A stretch of DNA of 64,000 nt, taken from assembly GCA_033977485.1 (NCBI GenBank), contig CM066989.1:99985181-100049180 (forward strand), in the 5' to 3' direction. The translations under genes were made by a program, and so were the position numbers. The notes below the pieces were generated by a model. The model was not told where the DNA came from, did not search any database, and saw only the letters and a list, made by a program, of their open reading frames with translations. This document shows, piece after piece, positions 55,454 to 64,000 of the stretch. The stretch's first letter is position 1. Every line of letters starts with the position of its first letter. The DNA is from Hydrangea macrophylla (lineage: Eukaryota > Streptophyta > Magnoliopsida > Cornales > Hydrangeaceae).

Positions 55454-58400
55454 ATGCATGTTTCTCATTCTACTACCACTACCATGCATAGAATGGCTGG
55501 AGGAGTCAGGAGGAACAGGAACCTGATCGAGGGAGCGCCCGAGGCTGCTGATCCTACAGGGATGTTTGAAGCGTTTATCAGACGGTTAGAAAGGATCGGT
55601 AATACGAACGACAATCGAAGAGACCGTCAAACGGGAGACAAGTTGCTAGAAAGATTCCGTGCTCTAAGGCCCGAACAGTTTGCGGGTACCGCGGAACCCT
55701 GGAAGGCCGAACAATGGTTAAGACAGATGGACCGAATGTTCGAGGCTGTCCAATGCAACGAAATGGACAAAAGGAGGTTGGCTACGTTTCAGCTGACCGA
55801 TGCTGCCGCAGATTGGTGGGATTCGGTTATAGCTACTATCGGGAATGGGGCTGCGATGGGGATGACGTGGACTGCGTTTAAGGGGAGATTTTTGGAGAAA
55901 TATTTCCCGGCCACAGAGAGGCATAGGAGAGAGAAGGAATTCATGGACCTGACGCAAGGAACCAAGTCGGTGCAGGAGTACACCACACAGTTTGAAAGGC
56001 TGTCTAGATTTGCTCCACACCTGGTCGATACCGAGGAGAAGAAGATCCGCAAGTATAACCAAGGGCTGACACCGCAGATCCGCCGCTTGACTCTCGGCCA
56101 CTTGGATAAATCGTTTGAAGGACTTGTTGGTTTGGCTACTGATCTGGAAGAGGATGCTCGAGTGAGCCGAAAACAATTTGAATTCCGACCGCCTCACAGG
56201 GGTAACTTTGGGAATAGACCACCAATGAACCGAACCCAAGGGCAAAAGAGGAATTTCGACGGAAGCAAGAAGGCCCATGCTATTTCCTATCCGACTCAAC
56301 CCCGAATAGGAGAAGGAAGTAGTAGTGGAAAGTGCTTCAACTGTGGCAACCCTGGACATGTGGCTCGTGATTGCAAGGCACCAAGGCGTGCTACTCAGCA
56401 AGGGATAGTCTGCTTCAACTGTGGTGAACCAGGTCACATCAGCAGGTTCTGTACTGCTCCTAAGCAGATGACTTATGGTCAACAGGGACAGACTCGCTTG
56501 AATGCTGTTATCCCTGATGCCGCTGGATATGATGGAACTGCGTATGAAGAAGGAAATTATGGAGAAGCCCAACCTGATCAGCAAGCAGTAGAAGGTACAT
56601 TAACTCTGTTTAACTCCCATGTTAAAGTGTTATTTGATACGGGTGCTGCTCTTTCGTTCATATCTGTTAATACAATTCGAAGATTGGGTATTTTACCTCA
56701 TCGCTTAGAGAAAGCTTTGAAGGCTACTTCGCCACTAGGAGCTGCAGTCAGATTAGGACACGTGTGCAAGGATTGCCCCTTACGGTTAGGAGACCGTGAA
56801 ATCCCTGCTAGGTTGATTGTCCTATCAATGAAGGAGTTTGACATAATCCTAGGAATGGATTGGCTCTCTCAGAATCAAGTGAAGTTGGATTGTGCGAGGA
56901 AGAGAATTACATTCCCCGACAATGAGAATCAACCCTTTGATTTTCAATGTAACCCTACGGGAGATATGTTCCTCACGAGATGTTTAGCCAACATCGAAGT
57001 CGTCAGTACAGAGGTGACAGCGTCATCTATACCTGTAGTCAAGGACTTCGAAGGAGTATTTCAAGACATTTCTGGTTTGCCGCCCGAGAGAAGTATAGAG
57101 TTCTGTATTGAGCTTATACCGGGTACCGTGCCGATCACCAAGGTTCCCTACAGAATGGCCCCCACAGAACTATTGGAGTTGAAGGAACAAGTTCAAGAGC
57201 TCGAGAACCTAGGTTTTGTACGTCCAAGTACATCGCCTTGGGGAGCACCAGTGTTATTCGTGAAGAAGAAGGACGGGACACTCAGATTGTGTATCGACTA
57301 CAGAGAATTGAACCGAGTAACTATCAAGAACAAATATCCTTTGCCTCGGATTGACGATTTGTTTGATCAACTACAAGGAGCTACGACGTTTTCCAAGATA
57401 GACCTTAGGTCGGGATATCATCAGTTGAGGGTACGAAAAGAAGACATACCTAAGACTGCTTTCAGAACCCGATATGGTCATTATGAATTTCTGGTGATGC
57501 CGTTTGGAATGACGAATGCCCCGGCAGTGTTCATGGATTTGATGAACAGAGTGTTCAAGCCTTATTTAGATCAGTTTGTCATCGTCTTTATTGATGATAT
57601 TTTGATCTATTCTAAGTCAGGAGAAGAACACGAGCAACATCTACGGATTGCGATGCAGACCCTCAAGGACCACCACTTGTATGCCAAGTTCAGTAAGTGT
57701 GAGTTCTGGTTGCAAGAAGTGAAATTTCTGGGACACAAGGTGTCATCTCAAGGAATTTCAGTGGATTCATCCAAGACCGATGCTGTATCGAACTGGGTTA
57801 GACCGAGCAACCCTACAGAAGTTCGGAGCTTTCTTGGACTCGCAGGCTATTACAGGAGATTCGTTGAGGAATTCTCAAAAATAGCAGCACCTTTAACTGG
57901 GTTGACGAAGAAGAATTTGAAGTTCGAATGGGCAGAGAAGCATGAGCGAGCCTTTCTAGAGTTGAAAGAGAGACTCACTACCTCACCAGTACTAGCAATA
58001 CCCAAGCCTGAGGAGAAGTTCACTATCTTTAGTGACGCATCATATCAAGGGTTAGGGTGTGTACTTATGCAAGATGGCAGGGTGATCGCCTATGGATCCA
58101 GACAGCTGAAGCCGAATGAGTTGAACTATCCCATTCATGATTTGGAATTGGCGGCAGTAGTTTTCGCACTCAAGATTTGGAGACACTATCTCTACGGTGA
58201 GAAGTTTGATTTGTTCTCCGATCACAAGAGCCTCAAGTATTTGTTCACGCAGAAAGAGTTGAACATGAGGCAACGCAGATGGATGGAGTTGATCAAAGAT
58301 TACGACTTCACATTAGAATACCACCCGGGTAAAGCCAATGTGGTTGCCGATGCGTTGAGTCGACAGACTCGTGAGACGATCGCCTCCTTAATGGTTAGAG

Positions 58401-59929
58401 AGTGGCGAGCTTTGGAGACGTTGGCAGAATTCGATGTACAGAGTGCTGAAGAAGGAGAAGGACAATTGTTCGGATGTCTTATCCTGCAGCCTGTTCTTAT
58501 CGACCGCATCATTGGAGCTCAGAAAGAAGATGAGAAGTTTCAGGCATGGTTCGTGAAGATGTCAGAAAAAGACCCGACAGAATGGAAAGTGGGAGTCGAT
58601 GGAGGATATCGGTGCAGGAATAGATTATGTGTGCCAGGTAATGAAGAGTTAAGGAAGGATATCCTGGAAGAAGCACATAAGTCGAGATATACAGTTCACC
58701 CGGGAGGAACGAAGATGTACAAAGATCTGAAGAGAAATTTCTGGTGGCAAGGTATGAAGAAAGACGTGGCCGAATTTGTAGCCAAGTGTTTGACATGTCA
58801 GCAAGTCAAGGCCGAACACCAGAGACCGTCAGGATTGTTGCAACCGCTACCTATTCCTGGTTGGAAGTGGGAGCACATTACAATGGATTTTGTAGTAGGA
58901 TTACCTCGATCGCAGCAGAATCATGACGCTATTTGGGTAATCGTGGATCGATTGACGAAGTCAGCTCATTTCATTGCTTATAGTATGACATACCCGGTAG
59001 AGAAGATGAGCCGGATGTACATACGACAAGTCGTACGACTTCACGGTGCACCTGTGTCGATTGTGTCAGACCGTGACGCGCGTTTTACCTCTGGATTTTG
59101 GGAAAGTCTGCAAGAAGCTATGGGAACTTCGCTCAAGATGAGCACTACTTTTCACCCTCAGACAGATGGTCAGACTGAGCGTGTTAATCAGATAATGGAA
59201 GATATGCTCAGGGCTTGTGTGATCGATTTTGAAGAATCTTGGGAGACACACTTGCCGTTGGTTGAATTTGCCTATAATAACAGTTATCACGCGAGTATCG
59301 GTATGGCTCCGTTCGAAGCATTGTACGGACGACCATGTCGTTCCCCATTATGTTGGGCAGAGGTTGGGGACTCAGAATTGCTGGGACCAGACCTGGTTAG
59401 AGAAACCAACGAAAAGATTACTTTGGTCAAGGAGAGGATGAGAACCGCCCAGAGCCGGTATAAGAGTTATGCTGATCGACGCCGGAAGGATTTGGAGTTT
59501 AGTGTTGGAGATCACGTACTCCTTAAGGTTTCACCAACCCGAGGAGTGGTACGTTTTGGTCTCAAGAGAGGAAAGTTAGCTCCGCGTTTCATCGGACCGT
59601 TTGAGATTTTGGAACGTGTCGGGAAAGTAGCTTATCGACTGGCGCTACCACCGAAGATGTCTGGGGTTCACAACGTGTTTCACGTAAGTATGTTAAGGAA
59701 ATATATACGAGACCCCTCACATGTGGTTAGTTATGACGATATTGAGACGAGTCATAACGTTTCTTACAAGGAGAGACCTGTGAAGATTTTGGATCAGAGT
59801 ATCAAGAAGTTGAGGAATAAAGACATTCCGTTGGTGAAAGTTCAGTGGAATCACCATGACGAGAACGAAGCCTCGTGGGAAGTTGAAGCTGATATGAGGA
59901 AGAAGTACCCGGAGTTATTTCAGGACTAG
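55454..59929 (+). CDS. Chromovirus gag-pol polyprotein (Tekay/Del group)
   Basis: One uninterrupted frame of 1491 residues. Gag (about 60-260: [34 protein letters not shown]). Two CCHC knuckles (about 293-306 [14 protein letters not shown], and 319-332 [14 protein letters not shown]). Protease with [11 protein letters not shown] (about 395). RT with FIDDILIYS (about 712). RNase H with [10 protein letters not shown] (about 858). Integrase with an HHCC finger (about 1077-1115, ending CLTCQQ) and the DDE core ([29 protein letters not shown] at about 1143, 1205 and 1241). A C-terminal chromodomain (about 1440-1491: [27 protein letters not shown]), thought in this group to guide insertion to particular chromatin. 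All catalytic residues are present. The start may be the MHRMAGG methionine 11 codons in. Confidence 0.95.
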   Translation: MHVSHSTTTTMHRMAGGVRRNRNLIEGAPEAADPTGMFEAFIRRLERIGNTNDNRRDRQTGDKLLERFRALRPEQFAGTAEPWKAEQWLRQMDRMFEAVQCNEMDKRRLATFQLTDAAADWWDSVIATIGNGAAMGMTWTAFKGRFLEKYFPATERHRREKEFMDLTQGTKSVQEYTTQFERLSRFAPHLVDTEEKKIRKYNQGLTPQIRRLTLGHLDKSFEGLVGLATDLEEDARVSRKQFEFRPPHRGNFGNRPPMNRTQGQKRNFDGSKKAHAISYPTQPRIGEGSSSGKCFNCGNPGHVARDCKAPRRATQQGIVCFNCGEPGHISRFCTAPKQMTYGQQGQTRLNAVIPDAAGYDGTAYEEGNYGEAQPDQQAVEGTLTLFNSHVKVLFDTGAALSFISVNTIRRLGILPHRLEKALKATSPLGAAVRLGHVCKDCPLRLGDREIPARLIVLSMKEFDIILGMDWLSQNQVKLDCARKRITFPDNENQPFDFQCNPTGDMFLTRCLANIEVVSTEVTASSIPVVKDFEGVFQDISGLPPERSIEFCIELIPGTVPITKVPYRMAPTELLELKEQVQELENLGFVRPSTSPWGAPVLFVKKKDGTLRLCIDYRELNRVTIKNKYPLPRIDDLFDQLQGATTFSKIDLRSGYHQLRVRKEDIPKTAFRTRYGHYEFLVMPFGMTNAPAVFMDLMNRVFKPYLDQFVIVFIDDILIYSKSGEEHEQHLRIAMQTLKDHHLYAKFSKCEFWLQEVKFLGHKVSSQGISVDSSKTDAVSNWVRPSNPTEVRSFLGLAGYYRRFVEEFSKIAAPLTGLTKKNLKFEWAEKHERAFLELKERLTTSPVLAIPKPEEKFTIFSDASYQGLGCVLMQDGRVIAYGSRQLKPNELNYPIHDLELAAVVFALKIWRHYLYGEKFDLFSDHKSLKYLFTQKELNMRQRRWMELIKDYDFTLEYHPGKANVVADALSRQTRETIASLMVREWRALETLAEFDVQSAEEGEGQLFGCLILQPVLIDRIIGAQKEDEKFQAWFVKMSEKDPTEWKVGVDGGYRCRNRLCVPGNEELRKDILEEAHKSRYTVHPGGTKMYKDLKRNFWWQGMKKDVAEFVAKCLTCQQVKAEHQRPSGLLQPLPIPGWKWEHITMDFVVGLPRSQQNHDAIWVIVDRLTKSAHFIAYSMTYPVEKMSRMYIRQVVRLHGAPVSIVSDRDARFTSGFWESLQEAMGTSLKMSTTFHPQTDGQTERVNQIMEDMLRACVIDFEESWETHLPLVEFAYNNSYHASIGMAPFEALYGRPCRSPLCWAEVGDSELLGPDLVRETNEKITLVKERMRTAQSRYKSYADRRRKDLEFSVGDHVLLKVSPTRGVVRFGLKRGKLAPRFIGPFEILERVGKVAYRLALPPKMSGVHNVFHVSMLRKYIRDPSHVVSYDDIETSHNVSYKERPVKILDQSIKKLRNKDIPLVKVQWNHHDENEASWEVEADMRKKYPELFQD

Positions 59930-59959
59930 TCAGTCTTGATTTCGGGGACGAAATCCTGT

Positions 59960-59974
59960 TTAAGGGAGGAAGGG
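59960..59974 (+). other. Polypurine tract of the young chromovirus
   Basis: AAGGGAGGAAGGG directly precedes the 3' LTR start TGTAATAACC, as required for plus-strand priming. Upstream, GGGGACGAAATCCT is a conserved Tekay-type stretch after the pol stop. Confidence 0.85.
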
Positions 59975-62900
59975 TGTAATAACCTGCATTTCCATTTAAT
60001 TTTAAAATACATTTTCATATTTAATTTGTAATTGCATTGTCATATTTAATTTCATTTGGTATTGACTGCTTCATTTAATTTCATTTCCCATGTTCTAAAT
60101 TTTATTCCTTGATTTATTGTGAGCTATGAATTCTTTTGGGGTCAAACTGTAATTTTATAAAATTGAACAACACCTGTGTTAGATTTCAAATCTGTATTTC
60201 AAAACGGTGAAAGTAACTTCTATCGACTCAATCAGTATTTTTATAAAACCAGAAAATCAATTCTTACGTTAAAATGAAATTCCTGTATTTTTGTGGTGAC
60301 CACCGCGCCCCGAAAATACCAGTTTATGTCCAAAACTGTCCGCGCTGTGCTAAATTTCCCCAGATATTGGAAGTGACCGATTTGGACACTTACTTTATTT
60401 CCATTTATGGCAACTAATGATTGCCTTGCACTTGTTTGGGAATGTCTAGCTTGTGTATGTTATTTTTGTGCCAAAAGCTAGATTCCCAAACAACTCTAGT
60501 GAACCCCTATACATCTACACTTGACTCTTGGAAAATTGGGGAGTTATATACATCAGTGTATATACGTAAGTATAATTCAATTTGGATTAACCTCTTAATC
60601 TGCAATTGCTTAGGAATTAGAATGGTTAATCAATGTTAATTGGTTGAGTAAGTATCACAACTCACAACTTGGAGCCCAAGTTCTTAAGCTCTATATAACT
60701 AAGCTCTTCATCACTCACACACACATTTTCATTCTGCTCTTCACAAACACTAAACACAGAGAGTAGAGAGTTATATCAGAGTTTTATAGAGAGAGATAGC
60801 ACATCACCATAACTTGCAAAGCTTTGATTTTGGATTTCTTAATTGCTTATTCTTTCTCAACAAACTCTCCATTTCTGAACTCAGTGAGTATTACTAACTC
60901 ACTAAGAATGTAATTACATGTCTATTTACTGTGTGTTTGTTTAATTTTGTAAAAACACCATGGTTGATTTACGTATGGAAATTCATAGCTTGAAATCAAG
61001 ATTTTCAAACCTTAATCTAAATTCGTTTTAGGAGATGAATATGGTAGATTATACATCCTACATGCCATATTTGAAGTTTTAAAGTCTAATTTGTTCATAT
61101 AAGAAAGTATATAAGAAACTAAGTTTTGACATGTTTTAGTTTTTCATAAAATTGGAAAGTTATAGATTGATTCATGTTAAACTAATCATAGATTCTTAAT
61201 CCTTGTTGAAAAAGGAAGAGATCCATATATAACATGACACATATACTTACAAAATTGAAATGGGTCAAAAAGACCCCTGTTTCACTAAACCAGAGCAGTT
61301 CCTGCGGAGAAGATGAAGCCTCTGCTTCATCTCGCGCCGCGATCGCGCGCGCGAGAAATCGCGCGAGCGGCCCGCGCGAGCGACCCCTCGCGCGAGCGAT
61401 CCGCGCGCGCGAGGTATGCCTCCCCAGGCAGAAAGGAAAGTTTATATATATAAGGAAATTAGGCTGGTCGCGCGAGCGAGGGTTGCGCGAGAATCACTTC
61501 GCGCGAGCGATCCGCGCGCGCGACCTTGACTTCCTCAGGCAGACAGAAAAGTTTAATTATAAATTAAAAGTGAGCATATCGCGCGAGCGGCCCGCGCGAG
61601 CGACCTTTCGCGCGAGCGGCCCGCGCGCGCGAGTTCTGGCAGTTTGTGGTTTTTGTCTGTTTTCCATTTAGGGACTGTTTGGTTCAACTTTTATATACTG
61701 TTGAGGTTCTGTTTGGGATATTTAGTTAATCAGAACTCTATTTTGTTATGTTTGAATGATTAAAACACTGTAGTATGACTCATTGATCCCCGTACGCGTG
61801 TTGTTCCTTTAATTCAGCATTTTTGGTTTTCATTTAAGTGCATACCATTCATGTGGGTCAGTGGTACATGCATATGGGTGTCAGTCTGTGTGGAAAAGAG
61901 TAATGGTAGTGTGGAAAGAGTATGAGTTTGTGTTTGTGGTCGTGGTTGTGGTTGAGTATGAGTTTGTGGTTGTGGTCGTGGTTGTGATTGTGATTGTGGT
62001 TGTGGTTGTGGTTGCGATTGTGGAAGAGGGTATCTTTGAAATGCGACGGTGGCAAATAAGGACACTCCCTGACGCCCATGGAAGCGTTAAAGTGTGTGAA
62101 GCCGAACTCGGACACTCACTGGCACCCATGGAAGTGCTAAAGTGTGGCCTACGGACACTCCCTGATAACTCGAGTCTGGATACTGTGTGAGGGGTTGCCC
62201 CGGTATTTGCATGGCGGTTAGGGTATTCAAAGTGTGAGGCATTGGACACTCCCTGGTACCCCGGACCAAAGTGTGAGGCAAACTGGACACTCCCTGGCGC
62301 CCCGTTGCTAAAGTGTGGCTATCGTAGTATTTCAAAGAGACCAGGAGTAGGATAGTGGGTTGTTGTGGCTGTCGAGAGAAAAGCGTCGGCAAGATGAGTG
62401 TGGTGCATTGTTCTCATACACGGTCCCATCTGCTTAAATTACCCTCTTTTAATAATGTTGTGAATGTTTTTCTAAATGAGCTCCTTACTTCAATAATAAA
62501 CTTGTGGTTTTAAATGGGAATTGGGAAAAGGTAAGTTGGTATGTTTTACATTCAAAGTTATGTTTTTAATACTCACCAGCTTCTTGAAGCTGACGACGTT
62601 GATGCGTCCTGGACATTCGTGTTCAGGCTTTTCAGGTTACAATCAGGAGGAATCATACGATTATGCTAATTAAGAATGGCTGCTGTTGGGACGAGAAACT
62701 ATTTATCATATGTTTTTTTTTAAGTTTATCTGTTTTGAGTTATGAACTATTTTGTTTTAAGGATGACTGTAACAGACTCTAAGTTATTATTTTATTTTCA
62801 AGGCGGTCTGTGCCTTAGTTGACCCCGGTTTATAAGATGTAATAAGATAGAAATTTTTGTAAGCCTTGATTGCTTTACTCTGATTTTTATGTTTCCTTGT

Positions 62901-63001
62901 TTGACGTTTGGGTCGGAATCGATCCTTCAAACTGTCGCGACCTACGGGTCCATAAAGGAAATTAAACGCTTTCCTTATTTATGCTACGTCGGGGCGTGAC
63001 A
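59975..63001 (+). repeat. LTR (right) of the young chromovirus
   Basis: 3027 bp, same length as the left LTR with no indel. About four substitutions were found by eye (for example AGCTTGAAATC in place of AGCTCGAAATC, CACTAAACC for CACTGAACC, GGCAAATAAGG for GGAAAATAAGG, GGGTCGG for GGGACGG). Confidence 0.9.
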
Positions 63002-64000
63002 ATAATAGAGATTATGATGAAGAACCCGTACCTATGAGCGAGGATGTCTTCGAATCGCAATTGTGATGTCCAAAAGGTTTATGGAATTGCAATTGGGAGC
63101 CCAAATTGTGAGACTAGGTTTCCAATTGTGATTCCCAAATGGGGCCTTGTCTATAAATTTTGGGAAAAAAATTTGATCTCTACTTGCCAAATTTTAATGA
63201 ATTATTAGCAGTTAATGTTGTTTGAACATTAAGAGAAGCTGTTTGCCTTGCTCTCCAATGATGACATCCCCACCATGCTGCTAACCCTTGAGATTTCATA
63301 GAGGAGTTGAACGGTGAAAAAAAGTTCTTGTAGCTGAAAACCCATATATATAGGTTGGACATACTTTGTTGAGTTTTAGGCTTCTATTACATTCCTTTCT
63401 TTTTTACAAAAATTTAAAAACAATTGCGCAGTTGACAAAATGATGGCACTGGGCAATTTCTTGGAACAAGCTAAACCACCTTTTAAAAATAGTGGTGAAA
63501 TTTTACCATATTTTAACCACACTTTAAAAATAGTGGTGACATTTCACCACTGTTTTAACCACCTTCTAAACAGTGGTGAAATTTCACCTCTTCTAATACT
63601 GGATGTGAAAACTTGTGAAGTTAATGAAATTTTTTATCACAATAGTAATTTCACCACTTTGATAAACACAAATTTCAGCACATTCAAAAGTTGTGAAATT
63701 TTACATTCAAAAGTGGTAAAATTTTACCACTATTTTAAACATGGTGAAATTTCACGACTTTTGGAGTGAAGATCATACAATTCATCTTTTTTTTTTACGA
63801 AAATTGTGTTGATATGCAGTTTTGGTTATGGTATCATCGTAGGTCATGTCATGAGCAAAATTTTCAAAGGAGAGGAAGTTGATGCACGTTGCAACACAAA
63901 AGAAATAGGGACTAAGATAGTGAAAATGTTCCTAAACATGGAGCACCAGACATGGAATGAAGACCAATATAATCTCATTTGGAGTATGGAAAAACTTCAA
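63002..64000 (+). mobile_element. Second copy of the chromovirus leader, cut by the window edge
   Basis: Collinear with 53731-54729 without any indel, and I noticed no substitution. It continues to the end of the window, so another internal region probably follows. This makes the right LTR the shared LTR of a tandem array. Confidence 0.85.

Larger units (their letters stand above)
50704..63001 (+). mobile_element. Young Tekay-like chromovirus (Ty3/Gypsy), intact gag-pol
   Basis: 5' LTR 50704-53730, leader 53731-55453, one open gag-pol frame 55454-59929, polypurine tract, 3' LTR 59975-63001. The LTRs have identical length (offset exactly 9271 bp throughout) and differ at only about four sites that I could find (near 51719, 52017, 52784 and 53644). 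The chromodomain and long LTR place it in the chromovirus Tekay/Del group. It is unusual in that no clear PBS follows the 5' LTR, and the leader is repeated after the 3' LTR. Confidence 0.9.

Noticed and set aside
55718..56584. Minus-strand 288-residue frame
   Set aside because: Shadow of the chromovirus gag region on the plus strand; no motif.
59975..64000. Host segmental duplication unrelated to retrotransposition
   Set aside because: The repeat starts exactly at the LTR TG end after a polypurine tract; LTR biology explains the start, although the extension past GTGACA remains open and is listed as a finding.

Overview
This is nuclear DNA of a flowering plant, most likely a eudicot. The evidence is plant-type LTR retrotransposons (Ty3/Gypsy Tat, Athila and chromovirus/Tekay types, and Ty1/Copia), Stowaway, hAT and Tourist-like MITEs, a tRNA-derived SINE, long GA/CT and CAC/GTG microsatellites, and a few plant genes. 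Most of the window is transposable-element sequence of different ages, often nested. No rRNA gene, tRNA gene, CRISPR array or bacterial-style operon was seen. Species is not determined.

Layout. (1) 1-12260: an old Ty3/Gypsy Tat-type element on the minus strand with two LTRs, PBS, PPT and decayed gag-pol. It carries an extra, intron-containing ORF in antisense orientation (plus strand, 2915-5010). The first 1.47 kb is an inverted second copy of part of that antisense ORF region. (2) 12600-14900: an intact VQ-motif gene of HAIKU1 (IKU1) type. (3) 14900-21550: non-coding sequence with a near-palindromic MITE, a 1.7 kb foldback element built from CAC/GTG and CT/GA microsatellites, and a cluster of GTGAGAAATTTCTCAC palindromes. 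(4) 21550-30290: layered LTR fragments: a Copia-like LTR end with PBS, a decayed Tekay 5' LTR containing a Stowaway MITE, two solo LTRs with perfect 5-bp target-site duplications, and an Athila-type gag fragment split by one of those solo LTRs. (5) 30295-38557: a decayed Copia element on the minus strand, with a GC-rich hAT MITE in its 5' LTR and a ~153-bp tandem array in its leader. (6) 39500-43490: a 5'-truncated, frameshifted MACPF-domain pseudogene whose intron holds a SINE inside a foldback MITE; one of its exons is duplicated downstream. (7) 43973-46795: an intact single-exon DYW-type pentatricopeptide repeat gene. (8) 50088-50409: a broken G-type lectin receptor kinase fragment. (9) 50704-64000: a very young chromovirus (Tekay-like) with an intact 1491-residue gag-pol.

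The region that most deserves a second look is the young chromovirus. Its two 3027-bp LTRs differ at only about four positions by eye, with no indels. Yet the 999 bp after the second LTR is also a copy of the 999 bp after the first, so the window shows the start of a tandem LTR-internal-LTR-internal array (or an LTR much longer than its apparent TG...CA ends). No intact tRNA primer-binding site follows either LTR. A second theme is that several unrelated element leaders and LTRs each carry a private cluster of short perfect palindromes (TTCGATCGATCGAA, CAATCGATTG, GAGCGCTC, GTGAGAAATTTCTCAC, GTGGTGAAATTTCACCAC, and GCGCGAGC-type CpG blocks).

Only two genes look intact and host-derived, IKU1-like and the DYW PPR gene. 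They are unrelated in function: endosperm/seed-size transcriptional regulation and organellar RNA editing respectively. They are single islands between transposons, not a cooperating cluster.
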